42,305 bases of DNA from Oceanisphaera arctica (GTDB lineage Bacteria; Pseudomonadota; Gammaproteobacteria; Enterobacterales; Aeromonadaceae), in contig NZ_MPZM01000025.1 in NCBI RefSeq assembly GCF_002936955.1, forward strand, positions 1 to 42,305. The letters are read 5' to 3'. Numbering within the stretch: position 1 is the first letter of the stretch; every line of letters starts with the position of its first letter. Position numbers and translations under genes: made by a program. Under the pieces are notes generated by a model. The model searched no databases. It was given only the letters and a program-made list of their open reading frames with translations, and had not been told where the DNA came from. Of the stretch, positions 8,773 to 18,898 are shown piece by piece.

Positions 8773-9133
8773 CAGGCAACAAGCTTGGTACTCGCGAGAA
8801 AACTCGCCCATCTATGCTCGACGACAGCATCCCTGCTGTCGACGGTCGGCTTAGCTGTATCCTGCAACTGCCCGGTTGAATCGTTCGCCAGATCGACCAT
8901 AGCGTCGTCCGGCACATTTATTAAATTTTGATGCTCGATGTCGTCAGGCACTCGAAATTGATGACTCAGGAATCCGACAGAGGACAAAGGGATCTGCTCG
9001 GCCGACCATCTGACCGCCATGGATGGCGGGAATGCCTGGACGGCAGGAGCATTTCCTGGCCGCGCCACGGACGGCGCGGCTGAGCCCCCAGGGAGGGGTT
9101 TACGGCGTGTCGGCTGAGCGGGCCCTTTGTCCG
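8773..9133 (+). repeat. Modular intergenic repeat, copy 3 (left module diverged)
   Basis: Left part keeps GGCAAC, a perfect 8-bp hairpin CGACAGCA-TCCC-TGCTGTCG (8822-8841) and ACGGTCGG, then about 130 nt of unrelated or decayed sequence. The right module is well preserved: GGACAAAGGG (8982-8991) with CCCTTTGTCC (9123-9132), enclosing the perfect palindrome CCGCCAT-GG-ATGGCGG (9014-9029), a 52-nt submodule (9010-9061) shared with copy 5, and CCCC-cagggA-GGGG (near 9085-9098). It lies between xerC and yigB, both on the minus strand, so it may be transcribed from the xerC side. Confidence 0.8.
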
Positions 9134-9158
9134 ACTTTCGCCCCTGAATATCCAGGCG

Positions 9159-10076
9159 TCAGACGTCTTCATCCTTGCTGCGTTTGGCTCTGGGGTGGGC
9201 CTGATCATAGGCCTTGGCCAGATGCTGAAAATCCAGATGGGTATAGATCTGGGTGGTGGCCAGATCCGCATGGCCCAGCAGCTCCTGCACCGCCCGCAGG
9301 TCGCCGCTCGACTCCAGCATGTGGGTCGCAAAGGAATGACGCAGCTTGTGCGGATGAATATGGCTCGACAGCGCCTGCTTGCCGCCCCATTGGGCCAGCC
9401 GCAACTGAACGCTGCGATGACTGATGCGCCGCTGTCGCTGGCTGACAAACAGTGCCGGCTCGTCGGGGCCTGCCAGGCCGCCGCGTACCTTGAGCCACTT
9501 GTCCAGCCACTCCAGCGCCATACGCCCCACCGGCAGTATGCGTTCCTTGTTGCCCTTGCCGATCACCCGCACCTGACGTTCGGCAAACTGAATGTCCCCC
9601 AGGTTCAGGTTCACCAGCTCGGCCAGCCGCAGGCCGGAAGAATACATCAGCTCCATGATGGCCCGGTCACGCACCGCCAGCGGATCCGTCTCGTCGATGT
9701 TCATCAGCTGATGCAGCTCGTCCACGTCCAGGTTTTTGGGCAGGGGGCGGCCCTGCTTGGGCGCGCTGACGCCCCGGGCGGGATTGGCCTGCAGCAGGCC
9801 TTGCATAATAAGCCAGTCGCAGAAGCTGCGCAGGCTGCTGAGCTTGGTGGCGATGGAGCGCGGCGACAGTCCGCCCTTATGCATGCGCGTGGCCAGGCCA
9901 CGCACATGGCTGACCGTGAGCGCCGGCCAGCCGTCGAGCGACAATTCGGCCAGCTGCCCGGCCATGGCGTTGAGGTGACGGCCATAGCCGTCGCGGGTAT
10001 GCACGCTCAACTGGCGCTCTACCCGCAGGTATTCGAGAAAGTCGGTAATGGCCGGGGTCAGCTCAGCGGTCGTCAT
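9159..10076 (-). CDS. xerC: Tyrosine recombinase XerC
   Basis: 305-residue site-specific recombinase that with XerD resolves chromosome dimers at dif. N-terminal SAM-like DNA-binding domain (ITDFLEYLRVERQLSVHTRDGYGRHL) and C-terminal catalytic domain with the conserved residues: Arg in SSGLRLAELV, Lys in VIGKGNKER, HxxR in HPHKLRHSFATH, His in LLGHADLATTQIYTH and the nucleophile Tyr in the same segment. Overlaps the upstream DUF484 gene by 14 nt, as part of a dapF-DUF484-xerC transcription unit conserved in gammaproteobacteria. Confidence 0.96.
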   Translation of the reverse strand: MTTAELTPAITDFLEYLRVERQLSVHTRDGYGRHLNAMAGQLAELSLDGWPALTVSHVRGLATRMHKGGLSPRSIATKLSSLRSFCDWLIMQGLLQANPARGVSAPKQGRPLPKNLDVDELHQLMNIDETDPLAVRDRAIMELMYSSGLRLAELVNLNLGDIQFAERQVRVIGKGNKERILPVGRMALEWLDKWLKVRGGLAGPDEPALFVSQRQRRISHRSVQLRLAQWGGKQALSSHIHPHKLRHSFATHMLESSGDLRAVQELLGHADLATTQIYTHLDFQHLAKAYDQAHPRAKRSKDEDV

Positions 10077-10773
10077 CGGCCACTTGAACCTGTGACACCA
10101 GCTTGGGAAGTAACAGCGCGAGAATATCGGCCAGTTGGCGGATCAGCAGAGTATCCATACCCGAGCGATAATGACCGCTGTCGATACTGCCAAACGCCAG
10201 CAGGCCCATATCACCACGGCTGCCCAGACGGATCAGGGCGCAGGAATTCACCATCGCGTCCTGGAACAGATGATGCTTCTCATCCTTGCCGAGCCGACCC
10301 AGGTACACATCCTGGCTCGCCATCCGTTCGCGATAGAGCCGCTCCAGTTGCTCTCCGGCCGGGCTTTGCTCGCCCGGATAGGTGCGCGGATCCAGCACCA
10401 GCCGCAGCCCGGAGATGCGTAATTGCTCTTGCAGAGTGCGGCGCATGCACAGCTCCAGCTCGCTCACACTGGTGCATTCGAACAATCGGGGCATCAAGTC
10501 CATATAGACCCGAAAGATACGCTCGTTTTCTCCGGCCACCGTCATCAGCCCGGTGATTTCATCTTCCAGCTCATAGATACGCTGGCGCTGACGATCCAGC
10601 TTCACTTCCACCAGCGACACGCTGCCACGCTGTGCGTGAGGCAGTCGCAGCTGCTCCAGAAGGGTGCGATGCCGGTCGAAAAAATGGGGCCGGGCTGTCA
10701 GATAATCGGCAATCTGGCTGTCGTTCAGGCCCGTTTTCACACACTGGCTACTCTCGTTTACGTTATCGGTCAT
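10063..10773 (-). CDS. DUF484 family protein (YigA)
   Basis: 236-residue cytosolic protein lying between dapF and xerC, as in E. coli (yigA) and Pseudomonas. It has an N-terminal helical part ([20 protein letters not shown]), a coiled-coil-like stretch ([23 protein letters not shown]) and a GAF-like C-terminal domain ending in [38 protein letters not shown]484 proteins are GAF-related and their ligand is not established. The start ATG overlaps the dapF stop (ATGA). Confidence 0.9.
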   Translation of the reverse strand: MTDNVNESSQCVKTGLNDSQIADYLTARPHFFDRHRTLLEQLRLPHAQRGSVSLVEVKLDRQRQRIYELEDEITGLMTVAGENERIFRVYMDLMPRLFECTSVSELELCMRRTLQEQLRISGLRLVLDPRTYPGEQSPAGEQLERLYRERMASQDVYLGRLGKDEKHHLFQDAMVNSCALIRLGSRGDMGLLAFGSIDSGHYRSGMDTLLIRQLADILALLLPKLVSQVQVADDDR

Positions 10774-11597
10774 AGGTTGATCTGCCCGTCAAACACATGT
10801 TCCGCCGGGCCTGTCATGTACACCGGCTTGCCCGGCCCCTTCCAGGCGATACTGAGGTTACCGCCGGGCAGCTGTACCTGAACCCGGTCCGCCAACTTGC
10901 CCCAGCTCATGCCCATGACCGCCGCCGCACAGGCGCCAGTGCCGCAGGCCAGGGTTTCCCCCGCGCCGCGCTCATGCACCCGCAGCTTGATCTCGCGGGC
11001 ATTGAGGATCTGCATGAAACCGACGTTGACCCGGGACGGAAAGCGCTCGTGATTTTCCAGCTCGGGGCCCAGGGTAGCGACCAGATCGGTGTTTATATCG
11101 TCCACTTCCAGCACGCAGTGCGGGTTGCCCATGGACACGGCACCACAGAGCACCGTCTGCTGCTCGGCCCGCACCAGATAGGTTTTCTCCGCCTTCTGGG
11201 CCTTGAACGGAATCCTGGCCGGGTCAAACTCGGGCACGCCCATGTTGACCGTGACCTGATTGTCTTTCTCGAGCTGTAGCACTATGTTGCCTTTCTGGGT
11301 GCTGACGCTGATCCTGTCTTTGTGGGTCAGCCCCTTCAGCCGCACGAAACGGGCGAAGCAGCGAGCGCCGTTGCCGCACTGCTCCACCTCGGAGCCGTCG
11401 GCGTTGAAGATGCGATAGTGAAAGTCGAGGTCCGGATCATAGGGCGGCTCCACCAGCAGCAGCTGGTCGAAGCCGATACCAAAATGACGATCGGCCAGCT
11501 GCCGGATCACCTCGGGATTGAAAAATACCTTTTGGGTGACGCCATCGACCACCATAAAGTCGTTGCCGAGCCCCTGCATCTTGGAAAACTGGATCAC
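10770..11597 (-). CDS. dapF: Diaminopimelate epimerase
   Basis: 275 residues. Converts LL- to meso-diaminopimelate, the precursor of lysine and of peptidoglycan cross-links, by a two-cysteine, cofactor-free mechanism. Catalytic Cys are in EQCGNGARC and [11 protein letters not shown]. The first block [16 protein letters not shown] matches E. coli DapF. Two GTG starts are possible: the one at 11597 has GAGGGG 5 nt upstream, whereas 11603 is too close to that site, so 11597 is preferred. Only about 9 nt separate it from lysA, the next enzyme in the pathway, so the two are cotranscribed. Confidence 0.94.
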   Translation of the reverse strand: MIQFSKMQGLGNDFMVVDGVTQKVFFNPEVIRQLADRHFGIGFDQLLLVEPPYDPDLDFHYRIFNADGSEVEQCGNGARCFARFVRLKGLTHKDRISVSTQKGNIVLQLEKDNQVTVNMGVPEFDPARIPFKAQKAEKTYLVRAEQQTVLCGAVSMGNPHCVLEVDDINTDLVATLGPELENHERFPSRVNVGFMQILNAREIKLRVHERGAGETLACGTGACAAAVMGMSWGKLADRVQVQLPGGNLSIAWKGPGKPVYMTGPAEHVFDGQINL

Positions 11598-11606
11598 GTT
11601 CACCCC

Positions 11607-12863
11607 TCAGGATTCGGGCAACAGGCTTTCGCCCCGCCACAAATCGGCCAGTTGCTCACGCTCACGTACCACCAGAGCCTGATCCCCGTCCACCATTACC
11701 TCGGCGGCCCGCGGGCGACTGTTGTAGTTGGACGCCATCACAAAGCCATAGGCGCCGGCAGAACGTACCGCCAGCAGGTCACCTTCGGTGATCGCAAGCT
11801 CCCTGTCCTTGCCGATGAAGTCGCCGGTTTCACACACCGGGCCTACCACGTCATAGACGGCGGTCTGCCGTTCCAGGGTCTTGTCCAGCGGAATAATGGC
11901 CTGCCAGGCGCTGTACAGAGCCGGGCGGATCAAGTCGTTCATGGCCGCATCGACGATGGCAAAGTTCTTGGCTTCGCCGGGCTTCAGATGCTCCACCCGG
12001 GTCAGCAGCACACCGGCGTTGGCGGCAATGGCCCGGCCCGGTTCAAACACCAGGGTCAGGTTGCGATCCTGCAGGCGCGCCTTGAGCTGTTCGGCATAGC
12101 TGCTGGGCTCGGGTGGCGTTTCCTGATCGTAACGCACGCCCAGGCCACCGCCCACATCCAGATGACGGATCTGGATGCCGTCTTCGGCCAAGGCATCGAT
12201 CAGCGCCAACAGCTTGTCTACCGCTTCCAGGAAGGGCGACAGCTCGGTCAGCTGAGAGCCGATATGGCAGTCTACCCCGTGAATATCGAGGTGCTCCATG
12301 TTCGCCGCCTGACGATAAATGTTCTGGGCCTGCTCGATGGGAATGCCGAACTTGTTTTCCTTCAGCCCGGTGGAGATGTAGGGGTGGGTACCGGCATCGA
12401 TGTCCGGATTTACCCGAATGGAGATGGGCGCCTTGCGGCCCATCTCACCCGCTATCTGGTTGATGCGTGCCAGCTCGGCCACCGATTCCACGTTGAAGCA
12501 GAAGATGTTCTGCTCCAGGGCGAAGCGGATTTCATCGACTCGTTTGCCGACGCCGGAAAACACCACCTTGCCCGGGTCGCCACCGGCGGCCAGCACGCGG
12601 CACAGCTCACCCTTTGACACTATATCGAAGCCGGAGCCCAGCCGGGCCAGCACGTTGAGCACCGCCAGGTTGGAGTTGGCCTTCACTGCGTAACAGATCA
12701 GATGGTTTACATCACCGGCGGCCTCGTCGAAGGCTTTCCAGTGACGTTCCAGGGTGGCTCGGGAATAGACATAGAGCGGGGTGCCGTGTTGCTCGGCCAG
12801 ACGATTGAGATCGCAGGCTTCACCGTAAAGGCGGCCATCGTCCTGATAATTAAAATAATCCAA
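11607..12863 (-). CDS. lysA: Diaminopimelate decarboxylase
   Basis: 418-residue PLP enzyme of alanine-racemase fold type III that decarboxylates meso-diaminopimelate to L-lysine. PLP Lys in CYAVKANSNLAVL, glycine loop GGGLGVRY, EPGRAIAANAG, and the active-site Cys/Tyr of the dimer interface in GPVCETGDF and AGAYGFVMASNYN. The start is a TTG (12863) giving MDYFNYQDDGRLY as in Vibrio homologues, with AAGGA 8 nt upstream; no in-frame ATG fits. It follows lptM, giving the order lptM-lysA-dapF seen in Vibrio and Pseudomonas. Confidence 0.95.
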   Translation of the reverse strand: MDYFNYQDDGRLYGEACDLNRLAEQHGTPLYVYSRATLERHWKAFDEAAGDVNHLICYAVKANSNLAVLNVLARLGSGFDIVSKGELCRVLAAGGDPGKVVFSGVGKRVDEIRFALEQNIFCFNVESVAELARINQIAGEMGRKAPISIRVNPDIDAGTHPYISTGLKENKFGIPIEQAQNIYRQAANMEHLDIHGVDCHIGSQLTELSPFLEAVDKLLALIDALAEDGIQIRHLDVGGGLGVRYDQETPPEPSSYAEQLKARLQDRNLTLVFEPGRAIAANAGVLLTRVEHLKPGEAKNFAIVDAAMNDLIRPALYSAWQAIIPLDKTLERQTAVYDVVGPVCETGDFIGKDRELAITEGDLLAVRSAGAYGFVMASNYNSRPRAAEVMVDGDQALVVREREQLADLWRGESLLPES

Positions 12864-12874
12864 GATATTTTCCT

Positions 12875-12997
12875 TTACGACTGCTCAACCTGGGGTTGCT
12901 TTTGCTCGGTGTCCGGCAGGGTCAGCGGGCCTTTCAGGCCGCATGCCGCCAGACTCAGGCACAGGGCAACCAGCGCGGTTAGCTTGAATATGTTCAT
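12875..12997 (-). CDS. lptM: LptM (YifL) lipoprotein
   Basis: 40-residue lipoprotein. Signal peptide MNIFKLTALVALCLSLAA ends in lipobox LAAC; the mature protein starts CGLKGPL, the hallmark of YifL/LptM, which in E. coli promotes maturation of the LPS translocon LptD. Most of the mature chain is a short Gln/Glu-rich tail. The open frame extends upstream to 13117, but only the ATG at 12997 leaves a correct signal peptide. First gene of the lptM-lysA-dapF-DUF484-xerC run and divergent from cyaY across 72 bp. Confidence 0.9.
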   Translation of the reverse strand: MNIFKLTALVALCLSLAACGLKGPLTLPDTEQKQPQVEQS

Positions 12998-13069
12998 AGG
13001 ATGACTGTGAATATGTTTCCAGGCTCTTATAATCGCATTCACATTCTCAAAAGCAATAGGAAGCGGGCG

Positions 13070-13381
13070 ATGAAAGACAGTGAGTTCCATGCCTTGGCGG
13101 ATGCCATTTACCAGCATATTGAAGAGTGCATAGATAGAAGCGGGGTCGATATCGACTGCGAAACCATCGGCGGCGTCATGACGCTGACCTTCGAGAACAA
13201 CATCAAGTTCGTGATCAACCGCCAGGAGCCGCTACATCAGATCTGGCTGGCCACCCGGGAAAACGGCCATCACTTCGCCCTGCAGGGCGACAAGTGGATC
13301 GACAATCGTCAGGGCGTTGAACTGCTGAGCTGGCTCAGCCTGCAGGCACAACGCCAGGGGGAAACCGAACTCGCGCTCTAA
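13070..13381 (+). CDS. cyaY: Iron-sulfur assembly protein CyaY (bacterial frataxin)
   Basis: 103 residues (E. coli 106). Binds iron and IscS and tunes Fe-S cluster assembly. Begins [22 protein letters not shown] with the acidic first helix that binds iron, then the beta-sheet core [35 protein letters not shown]. The start follows GGAAGCGGGCG. It converges on cyaA with overlapping stop codons: plus-strand TAA at 13379-13381 and minus-strand TAG at 13380-13378 share two bases. Confidence 0.95.
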   Translation: MKDSEFHALADAIYQHIEECIDRSGVDIDCETIGGVMTLTFENNIKFVINRQEPLHQIWLATRENGHHFALQGDKWIDNRQGVELLSWLSLQAQRQGETELAL

Positions 13382-15894
13382 CTGGCAGGGCAGGGCCGGG
13401 AGTCGTCTCTGTCTTCCTTGACGGTTCTGTAGGGCAGCACGCGCTGTTGCCCGTCTTTCGCCACGATTTCGTAATACTGCGGCAGGTTGAAATGGGCAAA
13501 ATGGCTCTGTCCGGCCACCTGCTGGTCGGAGGTATAGAAGCGGTTGATGCTCTGCACCAGTTCGTCCTTGCTGCCGGCCACCTGGCGGTAAACCTCGACA
13601 CGATTGGCCTCATCGAGAATATAGAGGTTGTAGTCCTCGCCGCTGTCTTCGAAGAAGAACTGCATCAGTCCCTCACTGGCATAGACATCCACGACTTCCG
13701 GTACCGGTTTGCCTTCCTGCTGATCCAGACGCAACGTCTTATGGGTCGGCTTCTGCCGAGGCACCGGGTCACTGATGGCACCTTTTCGCTGTTGCACGCT
13801 GACCCCGCGCCGTTCGAAGAAGATACTGTATTCTTCGCTGCCCAGTAACAGTGTCTTGACGGTGCTGCCCTGCTCCTTGGCCAGCCGCAGGCCGATACAT
13901 TCATTGATCAGTTGTTCGAACCGGGTGCGGATCAGGCTGCGGAAATTCCGGCTGTAACAGAACACCTGCAGGCTTTCGGGTGCATTGGCCCCCTGATGCA
14001 TCTTGCCGAGAATGGTGGTCAGAGCGTCCACCACCGCCGTGGGGCCGTTAAAGTGCAGGGTGCGTATTTCGTCCCAGGAGTTGCGATAGAGCAGATCCAG
14101 CGAGCCCACCAGATTTTCCAACTGCTGGCCGAAGCTGAAGGGATCGCTGGTCCTGGCGTTGAACTCGATGGGCCTGCCGTGCCAGTGAGCGGTGGGATCC
14201 TGCTCCAGATTGAGGAAGATGCCGAGCTGGCGTACCTCGCAGGGCCGGCTCAGAGACAGGTTACTGGGTGATGGCGTACGAACCGGGAAGAGTCGCGCCA
14301 AATCGCCGCAGTACTCCTGCAAATGCCGTTGGCTGACATCGGTATTCTGGTTGAACAGATGCAGCCGGGTATCCGTCACCAGCAGGCCGTTGAAGTGGGC
14401 CCAAGCGATCAGCTTGCCTGCATAACCGCTGTATTCAAGCTGGCTGCGCCCTATGATATCGGCGGGTGTCAGACCATATTTGTACAGGTACCAGCCGGCC
14501 TTGTTGAGCCGCCCTTCCGGCACCTGCACCAGGCTGATATCCGGCTCGCCCAGATCCGGCGCTATATGCAGGTTAATCAGCTGCACCTTGCCCGGCAGGT
14601 TTTCGAAGGCCGCATACAGCTTGCGCGACAGAATACCGATGTCTTCCGGGTTGATCGACTCGCTGATATTGTTACGCCGGGCAAACTGGATCAGATTGCG
14701 ATAGCTCTGCATCAGCGCTTCCAGCAGCTCGCCGTAGGCAGACTTGACCTCTTCCACCTTCCAGTTGGCCCTGTCGTTCAGCAAGGCGACTTTTTCCGTT
14801 GACCAACCCCAGGCCAACACCAGTTGATTGATGCGGGTTCGCCGCCAGCTATCCTGGTCCTGATCGTCGCAGTCCTGGCTCAGATCCAGCCCTTCCGACA
14901 CCTTGAGATAAAAACAACGCCGCACCAGATCGAGCCGTTTGTCATCACCGATGGACTTGAGATATCCGGTCACCTTTTCCAGCATCAGCATATAGTGATC
15001 CTGACGCTCATCGAGCCGTTCGGCGGTGTGGAAGTGCCCCTTTAGATGACGGCAGAGCAGCTTGGTGTCCGGATATTCGTGGGAGTAGGCTTCCATCAAC
15101 ACCGTTTTCAGCACCGCCTTGTAAGGCGAGTCGATACTTTTGTACAGCTGCCACAGGGCCGAGCCGAAATATTCCTCCGCCGGTATGCGGTCAAAGCCGC
15201 CCAGATCCAGCCATTCGTCGGTATTGAGGGTGCCCTTGGCAAACTGCTCGGCCACAAAACGATCGTATTGGGGCCCGAGCTTGCCCGGCGCAAACATCCA
15301 CACCAGCTTCTTGCCGGCAATGCGCAGGTGGCTGCGATAAAACTCGTCCAGCAACAGCAGGTGCTGGGCGCTGCCACAGCTTTCGCCTTCGACCAGCTGT
15401 TGATTGTCGGTACGGAACTTGTTGTCCGGGATCAGGAACAGATTGAGCTCAACCTGCCGCTGCTCCGCCCACTGGGAAATCAGCAGGCATTTCTGCTGCA
15501 GCCAGGCGACCCGCTCCGGCTCCATCCTGTGGGAATAACAGACCCAGACATCCAGATCGGAATGGCGGCTCTGGCCGATGGAGGAGGTGCTGCCCATGGA
15601 ATAGAGGCCAAAGATTTCGTTCTGACCGTGCTCCAGACCCTGATGACCGTTGGCAGCCTGGCAGAGTTCATCGATAAACTGCTGCTGACGTTGATTGGGC
15701 AGGAAATGACACACACCCGCAGGCACATCACCCGGCACATAGCCCGGCAACAGGGGGTGGTGATAGTGCAACAGCACCGGCAGTAACTGAAAGACCTGCT
15801 GGCCGTAACGGCTCATTACCGCCAGGGCTCGAGCCTGTTTCTGCTGGTTAAACTGCTCACATCGCTCGACGAGCCGGTGAAAATTCGCGTGCAA
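13378..15894 (-). CDS. cyaA: Class I adenylate cyclase
   Basis: 838 residues (E. coli 848); makes cAMP for CRP. The N-terminal catalytic domain has the nucleotidyltransferase signature [19 protein letters not shown]; the large C-terminal part is the regulatory region acted on by glucose-PTS EIIA. The frame is open to 16797, but that stretch is antisense to hemC. Homology starts at [18 protein letters not shown], and that Leu codon is a TTG (15894-15892) with AAAGG upstream. E. coli cyaA also uses TTG, a weak start that limits expression. The next in-frame ATG would delete conserved sequence. Confidence 0.95.
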   Translation of the reverse strand: MHANFHRLVERCEQFNQQKQARALAVMSRYGQQVFQLLPVLLHYHHPLLPGYVPGDVPAGVCHFLPNQRQQQFIDELCQAANGHQGLEHGQNEIFGLYSMGSTSSIGQSRHSDLDVWVCYSHRMEPERVAWLQQKCLLISQWAEQRQVELNLFLIPDNKFRTDNQQLVEGESCGSAQHLLLLDEFYRSHLRIAGKKLVWMFAPGKLGPQYDRFVAEQFAKGTLNTDEWLDLGGFDRIPAEEYFGSALWQLYKSIDSPYKAVLKTVLMEAYSHEYPDTKLLCRHLKGHFHTAERLDERQDHYMLMLEKVTGYLKSIGDDKRLDLVRRCFYLKVSEGLDLSQDCDDQDQDSWRRTRINQLVLAWGWSTEKVALLNDRANWKVEEVKSAYGELLEALMQSYRNLIQFARRNNISESINPEDIGILSRKLYAAFENLPGKVQLINLHIAPDLGEPDISLVQVPEGRLNKAGWYLYKYGLTPADIIGRSQLEYSGYAGKLIAWAHFNGLLVTDTRLHLFNQNTDVSQRHLQEYCGDLARLFPVRTPSPSNLSLSRPCEVRQLGIFLNLEQDPTAHWHGRPIEFNARTSDPFSFGQQLENLVGSLDLLYRNSWDEIRTLHFNGPTAVVDALTTILGKMHQGANAPESLQVFCYSRNFRSLIRTRFEQLINECIGLRLAKEQGSTVKTLLLGSEEYSIFFERRGVSVQQRKGAISDPVPRQKPTHKTLRLDQQEGKPVPEVVDVYASEGLMQFFFEDSGEDYNLYILDEANRVEVYRQVAGSKDELVQSINRFYTSDQQVAGQSHFAHFNLPQYYEIVAKDGQQRVLPYRTVKEDRDDSRPCPAS

Positions 15895-15941
15895 GGGTTC
15901 AGGCCTTTGGTGGACCGACACAGACCCGGAAAGGTCAAAAG

Positions 15942-16002
15942 TGTGATCATGGTAACAATTCGCAGATAGATGAACAATATGTGGCAATACACATTTCGGC
16001 AA
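15942..16002 (-). promoter_or_regulatory. cyaA promoter with CRP site in the leader
   Basis: On the minus strand: -35 TTGCCG (16002-15997), exactly 17 bp, -10 TATTGT (15979-15974). A CRP-like box TGTGATCATGGTAACA (plus strand 15942-15957; consensus TGTGA-N6-TCACA with one mismatch) lies about 10-25 nt downstream of the expected start point. In E. coli CRP-cAMP represses cyaA from a site overlapping the start of its main promoter, so the layout fits feedback repression. The box is also upstream of divergent hemC, but too far from a readable hemC promoter to assign a role. Confidence 0.6.
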
Positions 16003-16089
16003 CATGCCGCCGAGCCGGTGTTCCCCCCTGTAAAGCGCCGACAGGAATGATAGTATCGGCGTATTAATGGACACAAAGACGAGATTCAA

Positions 16090-17019
16090 ATGGCAAATCG
16101 CATCATCCGCATCGCCACCCGCAAGAGCCTGCTGGCGCTGTGGCAGGCCCATTATGTCAAAGCCCGGCTGGAGCAGCTGCACCCCCATATCGGTGTCGAG
16201 CTGGTGCCGATGACCACTCAGGGTGACATTATGCTCGACACCCCCCTGTCCAAGATTGGCGGCAAGGGGCTCTTCATCAAGGAGCTGGAGCAGGCCATGC
16301 TGGACGGCCGTGCCGATATCGCCGTGCATTCGATGAAAGACGTGCCGGTGGAATTTCCCGAGGGCCTGGGCCTGACCGTGATCTGCGAGCGGGAAGACCC
16401 GCGTGATGCCTTTGTTTCCAATCACTATACCCACCTCGAGCAACTGCCGGCCGGCGCCGTGGTCGGCACCGCCAGCCTGCGTCGGGAATGCCAGATCCGC
16501 GCCCGCTACCCGCATCTTGAGGTCAAGACCCTGCGCGGCAACGTACAAACCCGACTGCGCAAGCTGGATGAAGGTCAGTACGATGCCATCATCCTCGCCG
16601 CCGCCGGCCTCAAGCGACTGGAGCTGGACGATCGTATCGCCGGCCTGATGAGCCCGGAAGACAGCCTGCCAGCCAACGGCCAGGGCGCCGTGGGGATAGA
16701 GTGTCGGCTGGATGATGCCGAACTGCTCGAACTGCTGGCGCCGCTCGATCACCATGACACCCGGCTGCGGGTGGTCGCGGAGCGTGCCATGAACCACGGC
16801 CTGCAGGGCGGCTGTCAGGTGCCTATCGGCTCCTATGCCGAGCTGCAGGGCGATAATGTCTGGCTGCGCGGCCTGGTCGGCCGCCCCGATGGCAGCCAGA
16901 TCATCTTCGACGAAGTCACGGGTCCCGCCAGTCAGGGCGAAGCCCTGGGTGCCGAGCTGGCCAAACGCCTGCTGGCCCGGGGCGCGGACCAGATACTGGA
17001 TGAGGTTTATCGGTCATGA
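16090..17019 (+). CDS. hemC: Hydroxymethylbilane synthase (porphobilinogen deaminase)
   Basis: 309 residues. Polymerises four porphobilinogens into hydroxymethylbilane in tetrapyrrole synthesis. Catalytic and substrate blocks: [41 protein letters not shown], and the cysteine that carries the dipyrromethane cofactor in [10 protein letters not shown]. First gene of hemCDXY, divergent from cyaA as in enterobacteria; it overlaps hemD by 4 nt (ATGA). Confidence 0.97.
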   Translation: MANRIIRIATRKSLLALWQAHYVKARLEQLHPHIGVELVPMTTQGDIMLDTPLSKIGGKGLFIKELEQAMLDGRADIAVHSMKDVPVEFPEGLGLTVICEREDPRDAFVSNHYTHLEQLPAGAVVGTASLRRECQIRARYPHLEVKTLRGNVQTRLRKLDEGQYDAIILAAAGLKRLELDDRIAGLMSPEDSLPANGQGAVGIECRLDDAELLELLAPLDHHDTRLRVVAERAMNHGLQGGCQVPIGSYAELQGDNVWLRGLVGRPDGSQIIFDEVTGPASQGEALGAELAKRLLARGADQILDEVYRS

Positions 17020-17774
17020 CGCCGCTGGTAGTTCGCGCCGAACCGCAGGCCGCCAGCCTGAGCCAGGCCCTGCAGGCCGCTGGACACCAGCCGGTGACCA
17101 GCCCGCTGCTGAGTTTTGTGGCCGGCGCCGAACTCGACCGGCTGCCCGCCCTGCTTGGCGGCCTGTCGGCCCGGGATTATGTGATAGCGGTCAGCGTACA
17201 GGCGGTCCATTTCGCCGATAATGCATTGAAACAACAGGGTCATGGCTGGCCGAAGGCCAACTATATTGCCGTGGGCGACGCCACCGGCAAGGCCTTTGCC
17301 GCCGTGGATGTTCCCGGGGTAACCGTGCCCGAAGACCCCCGCTCCGAAGGCATTATTTCACTGCCGGGCTTACAGCAGCTGGCGGGCCGCCGGGTGGTGA
17401 TTTTACGTGGCAACGGCGGTCGTCATCTGATCGCCCCCACCCTGATGCAAAGAGGGGCCCTGGTCGATTATTGCGAAGTCTACCGCCGCTGTTATCATCA
17501 AGATTCGAGCGGCGCCTTGGTGAAAAGCTGGCAGAGCCAGGACGTGGACAGTATTATCATCACCAGTGGCGGCCTGCTGCATCACATTGTTCAGCTGGCC
17601 GCCTATAGCGCAAGGGACTGGCTGCTAAGCCGTTTATTGATTGTTCCCAGCATCCGGGTCGCCCTCGAGGCCAAGGAGCTGGGCTTCACTCAGGTCATTA
17701 ATGCAGAAGGTGCATCCAATCAGGCACTGATTGCCGCTCTGGATGAGAGGAAACGGAATGACAGACAAGACTGA
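17016..17774 (+). CDS. hemD: Uroporphyrinogen-III synthase
   Basis: 252 residues. Cyclises hydroxymethylbilane with inversion of ring D to give uroporphyrinogen III. This family is poorly conserved; recognised by position after hemC, two-domain alpha/beta layout, and blocks such as [46 protein letters not shown] and [12 protein letters not shown]. Coupled to hemC by ATGA overlap, and its end overlaps the hemX start by 17 nt. Confidence 0.93.
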   Translation: MTPLVVRAEPQAASLSQALQAAGHQPVTSPLLSFVAGAELDRLPALLGGLSARDYVIAVSVQAVHFADNALKQQGHGWPKANYIAVGDATGKAFAAVDVPGVTVPEDPRSEGIISLPGLQQLAGRRVVILRGNGGRHLIAPTLMQRGALVDYCEVYRRCYHQDSSGALVKSWQSQDVDSIIITSGGLLHHIVQLAAYSARDWLLSRLLIVPSIRVALEAKELGFTQVINAEGASNQALIAALDERKRNDRQD

Positions 17775-18888
17775 CAATAAACAAGAAAATCAGAACACGG
17801 CGGTCGCCGGCGAGGTTGATGCCGGCGTGACCAGCGAAAAACAGCAGGCGGCGCCGTCTGCTACGCCTCCTGAACTGGAACAGAAAGAGCCTGAACAGAA
17901 AAAAGCCTCTTCGTCCGGCAAGATACTGGCCATTATCGCTATCATCATCGCCATCGTGCTGGCGGCGATTCTGTACTGGCACGGTCATAACCAGGCACTG
18001 GCTCAGACCGAACAACTGAACCGGATGCAGGCCGAGCTGCAACAGCAGCAGAGCCGTATCGAGCAGGCCGAGGCCACGCAGAGCAGCAAGCTGGCCGCCG
18101 TGGTAAGCAACCAGAACAGCACCAGCGAACAACTCGAGGGACTGTCGCACAAGGTGCTGGATCTGGACAGCAAACGCCCCAACGACTGGATGCTGGCAGA
18201 AGCCGAATATCTGGTGCGCATGGCCGGTCGCAAGCTCTGGCTGGAGCAGGATGCCGTTTCCGCCGCCATGATGCTGGCCAACGCCGACGAACGGCTGGCC
18301 GCGCTCAACGATCCCAGCCTGACCCCGGTGCGCCGCGCATTGGCGGACGATATCGCCAGCATCAAGTCGGTGAAAAGCGTCGATCGGGAAGGCCTGGTGA
18401 TCAAGCTCAACAGCATCAATGATCAGGTCGACAAGCTCACCCTGGCCGGTGTCATCATGGCCCGGGCCGAAGAGCCGGATTTCTCCCTGTCCGAATCGGT
18501 CAGCGACTGGAAGGAAAACCTGAAGAAAAGCTGGGCCAGCTTCAGCGATGATTTCGTGACCGTGCGCCGTCGCGACGGCAACGTGGAAGCGCTGCTGTCA
18601 CCGCAGCAACACTGGTATCTGAGCGAAAATCTCAAGGGCAAGCTGTTGCAGGCTCAGCTGGCGGTTTATCGCGAGCAGCAGGACATCTACGACAGCTCTC
18701 TGGCCCAGACCAAACAATGGCTACAGGACTATTTTGCCGACGACAGCGTACGCCAGTTCATGCTGGAACAGCTCGAGCAGCTTGATGGTCAGCAGATCAA
18801 GGTGGACTATCCCGAGCAATTCAGCGCTCAGGAACGCCTGCAGCAACTACTGGATGACAGGCTGCAACGCCTGCTAACCGGCCTGTAA
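17758..18888 (+). CDS. hemX: HemX family membrane protein
   Basis: 376-residue inner-membrane protein with a charged cytoplasmic N-terminus, one transmembrane segment (ILAIIAIIIAIVLAAILYW, about residues 58-76) and a long periplasmic part starting with a Gln-rich coiled coil (MQAELQQQQSRIEQAEATQSSK). It was once annotated as a uroporphyrinogen methyltransferase in E. coli, but it lacks that fold; its role in the haem operon is undefined. The start ATG at 17758 has GAGGAAACGGA upstream and lies inside the end of hemD. Confidence 0.9.
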   Translation: MTDKTDNKQENQNTAVAGEVDAGVTSEKQQAAPSATPPELEQKEPEQKKASSSGKILAIIAIIIAIVLAAILYWHGHNQALAQTEQLNRMQAELQQQQSRIEQAEATQSSKLAAVVSNQNSTSEQLEGLSHKVLDLDSKRPNDWMLAEAEYLVRMAGRKLWLEQDAVSAAMMLANADERLAALNDPSLTPVRRALADDIASIKSVKSVDREGLVIKLNSINDQVDKLTLAGVIMARAEEPDFSLSESVSDWKENLKKSWASFSDDFVTVRRRDGNVEALLSPQQHWYLSENLKGKLLQAQLAVYREQQDIYDSSLAQTKQWLQDYFADDSVRQFMLEQLEQLDGQQIKVDYPEQFSAQERLQQLLDDRLQRLLTGL

Positions 18889-18898
18889 GGGGGAGTCC

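Noticed and set aside
8772-9068. Short frames inside repeats with FPPS(M/L)AVRW-type translations (also 41613-41882)
   Set aside because: They recur because the DNA repeat recurs; no ribosome sites, and frames differ between copies. Likely a common source of false hypothetical proteins.
15981-15994. Second CRP-like site (TGTG..CACA) near cyaA
   Set aside because: The half-sites are 6 bp apart instead of 8, so the geometry is wrong for CRP.
15895-16797. 301-codon N-terminal extension of cyaA
   Set aside because: Runs antisense through hemC; the homologous CyaA begins at the TTG 15894.
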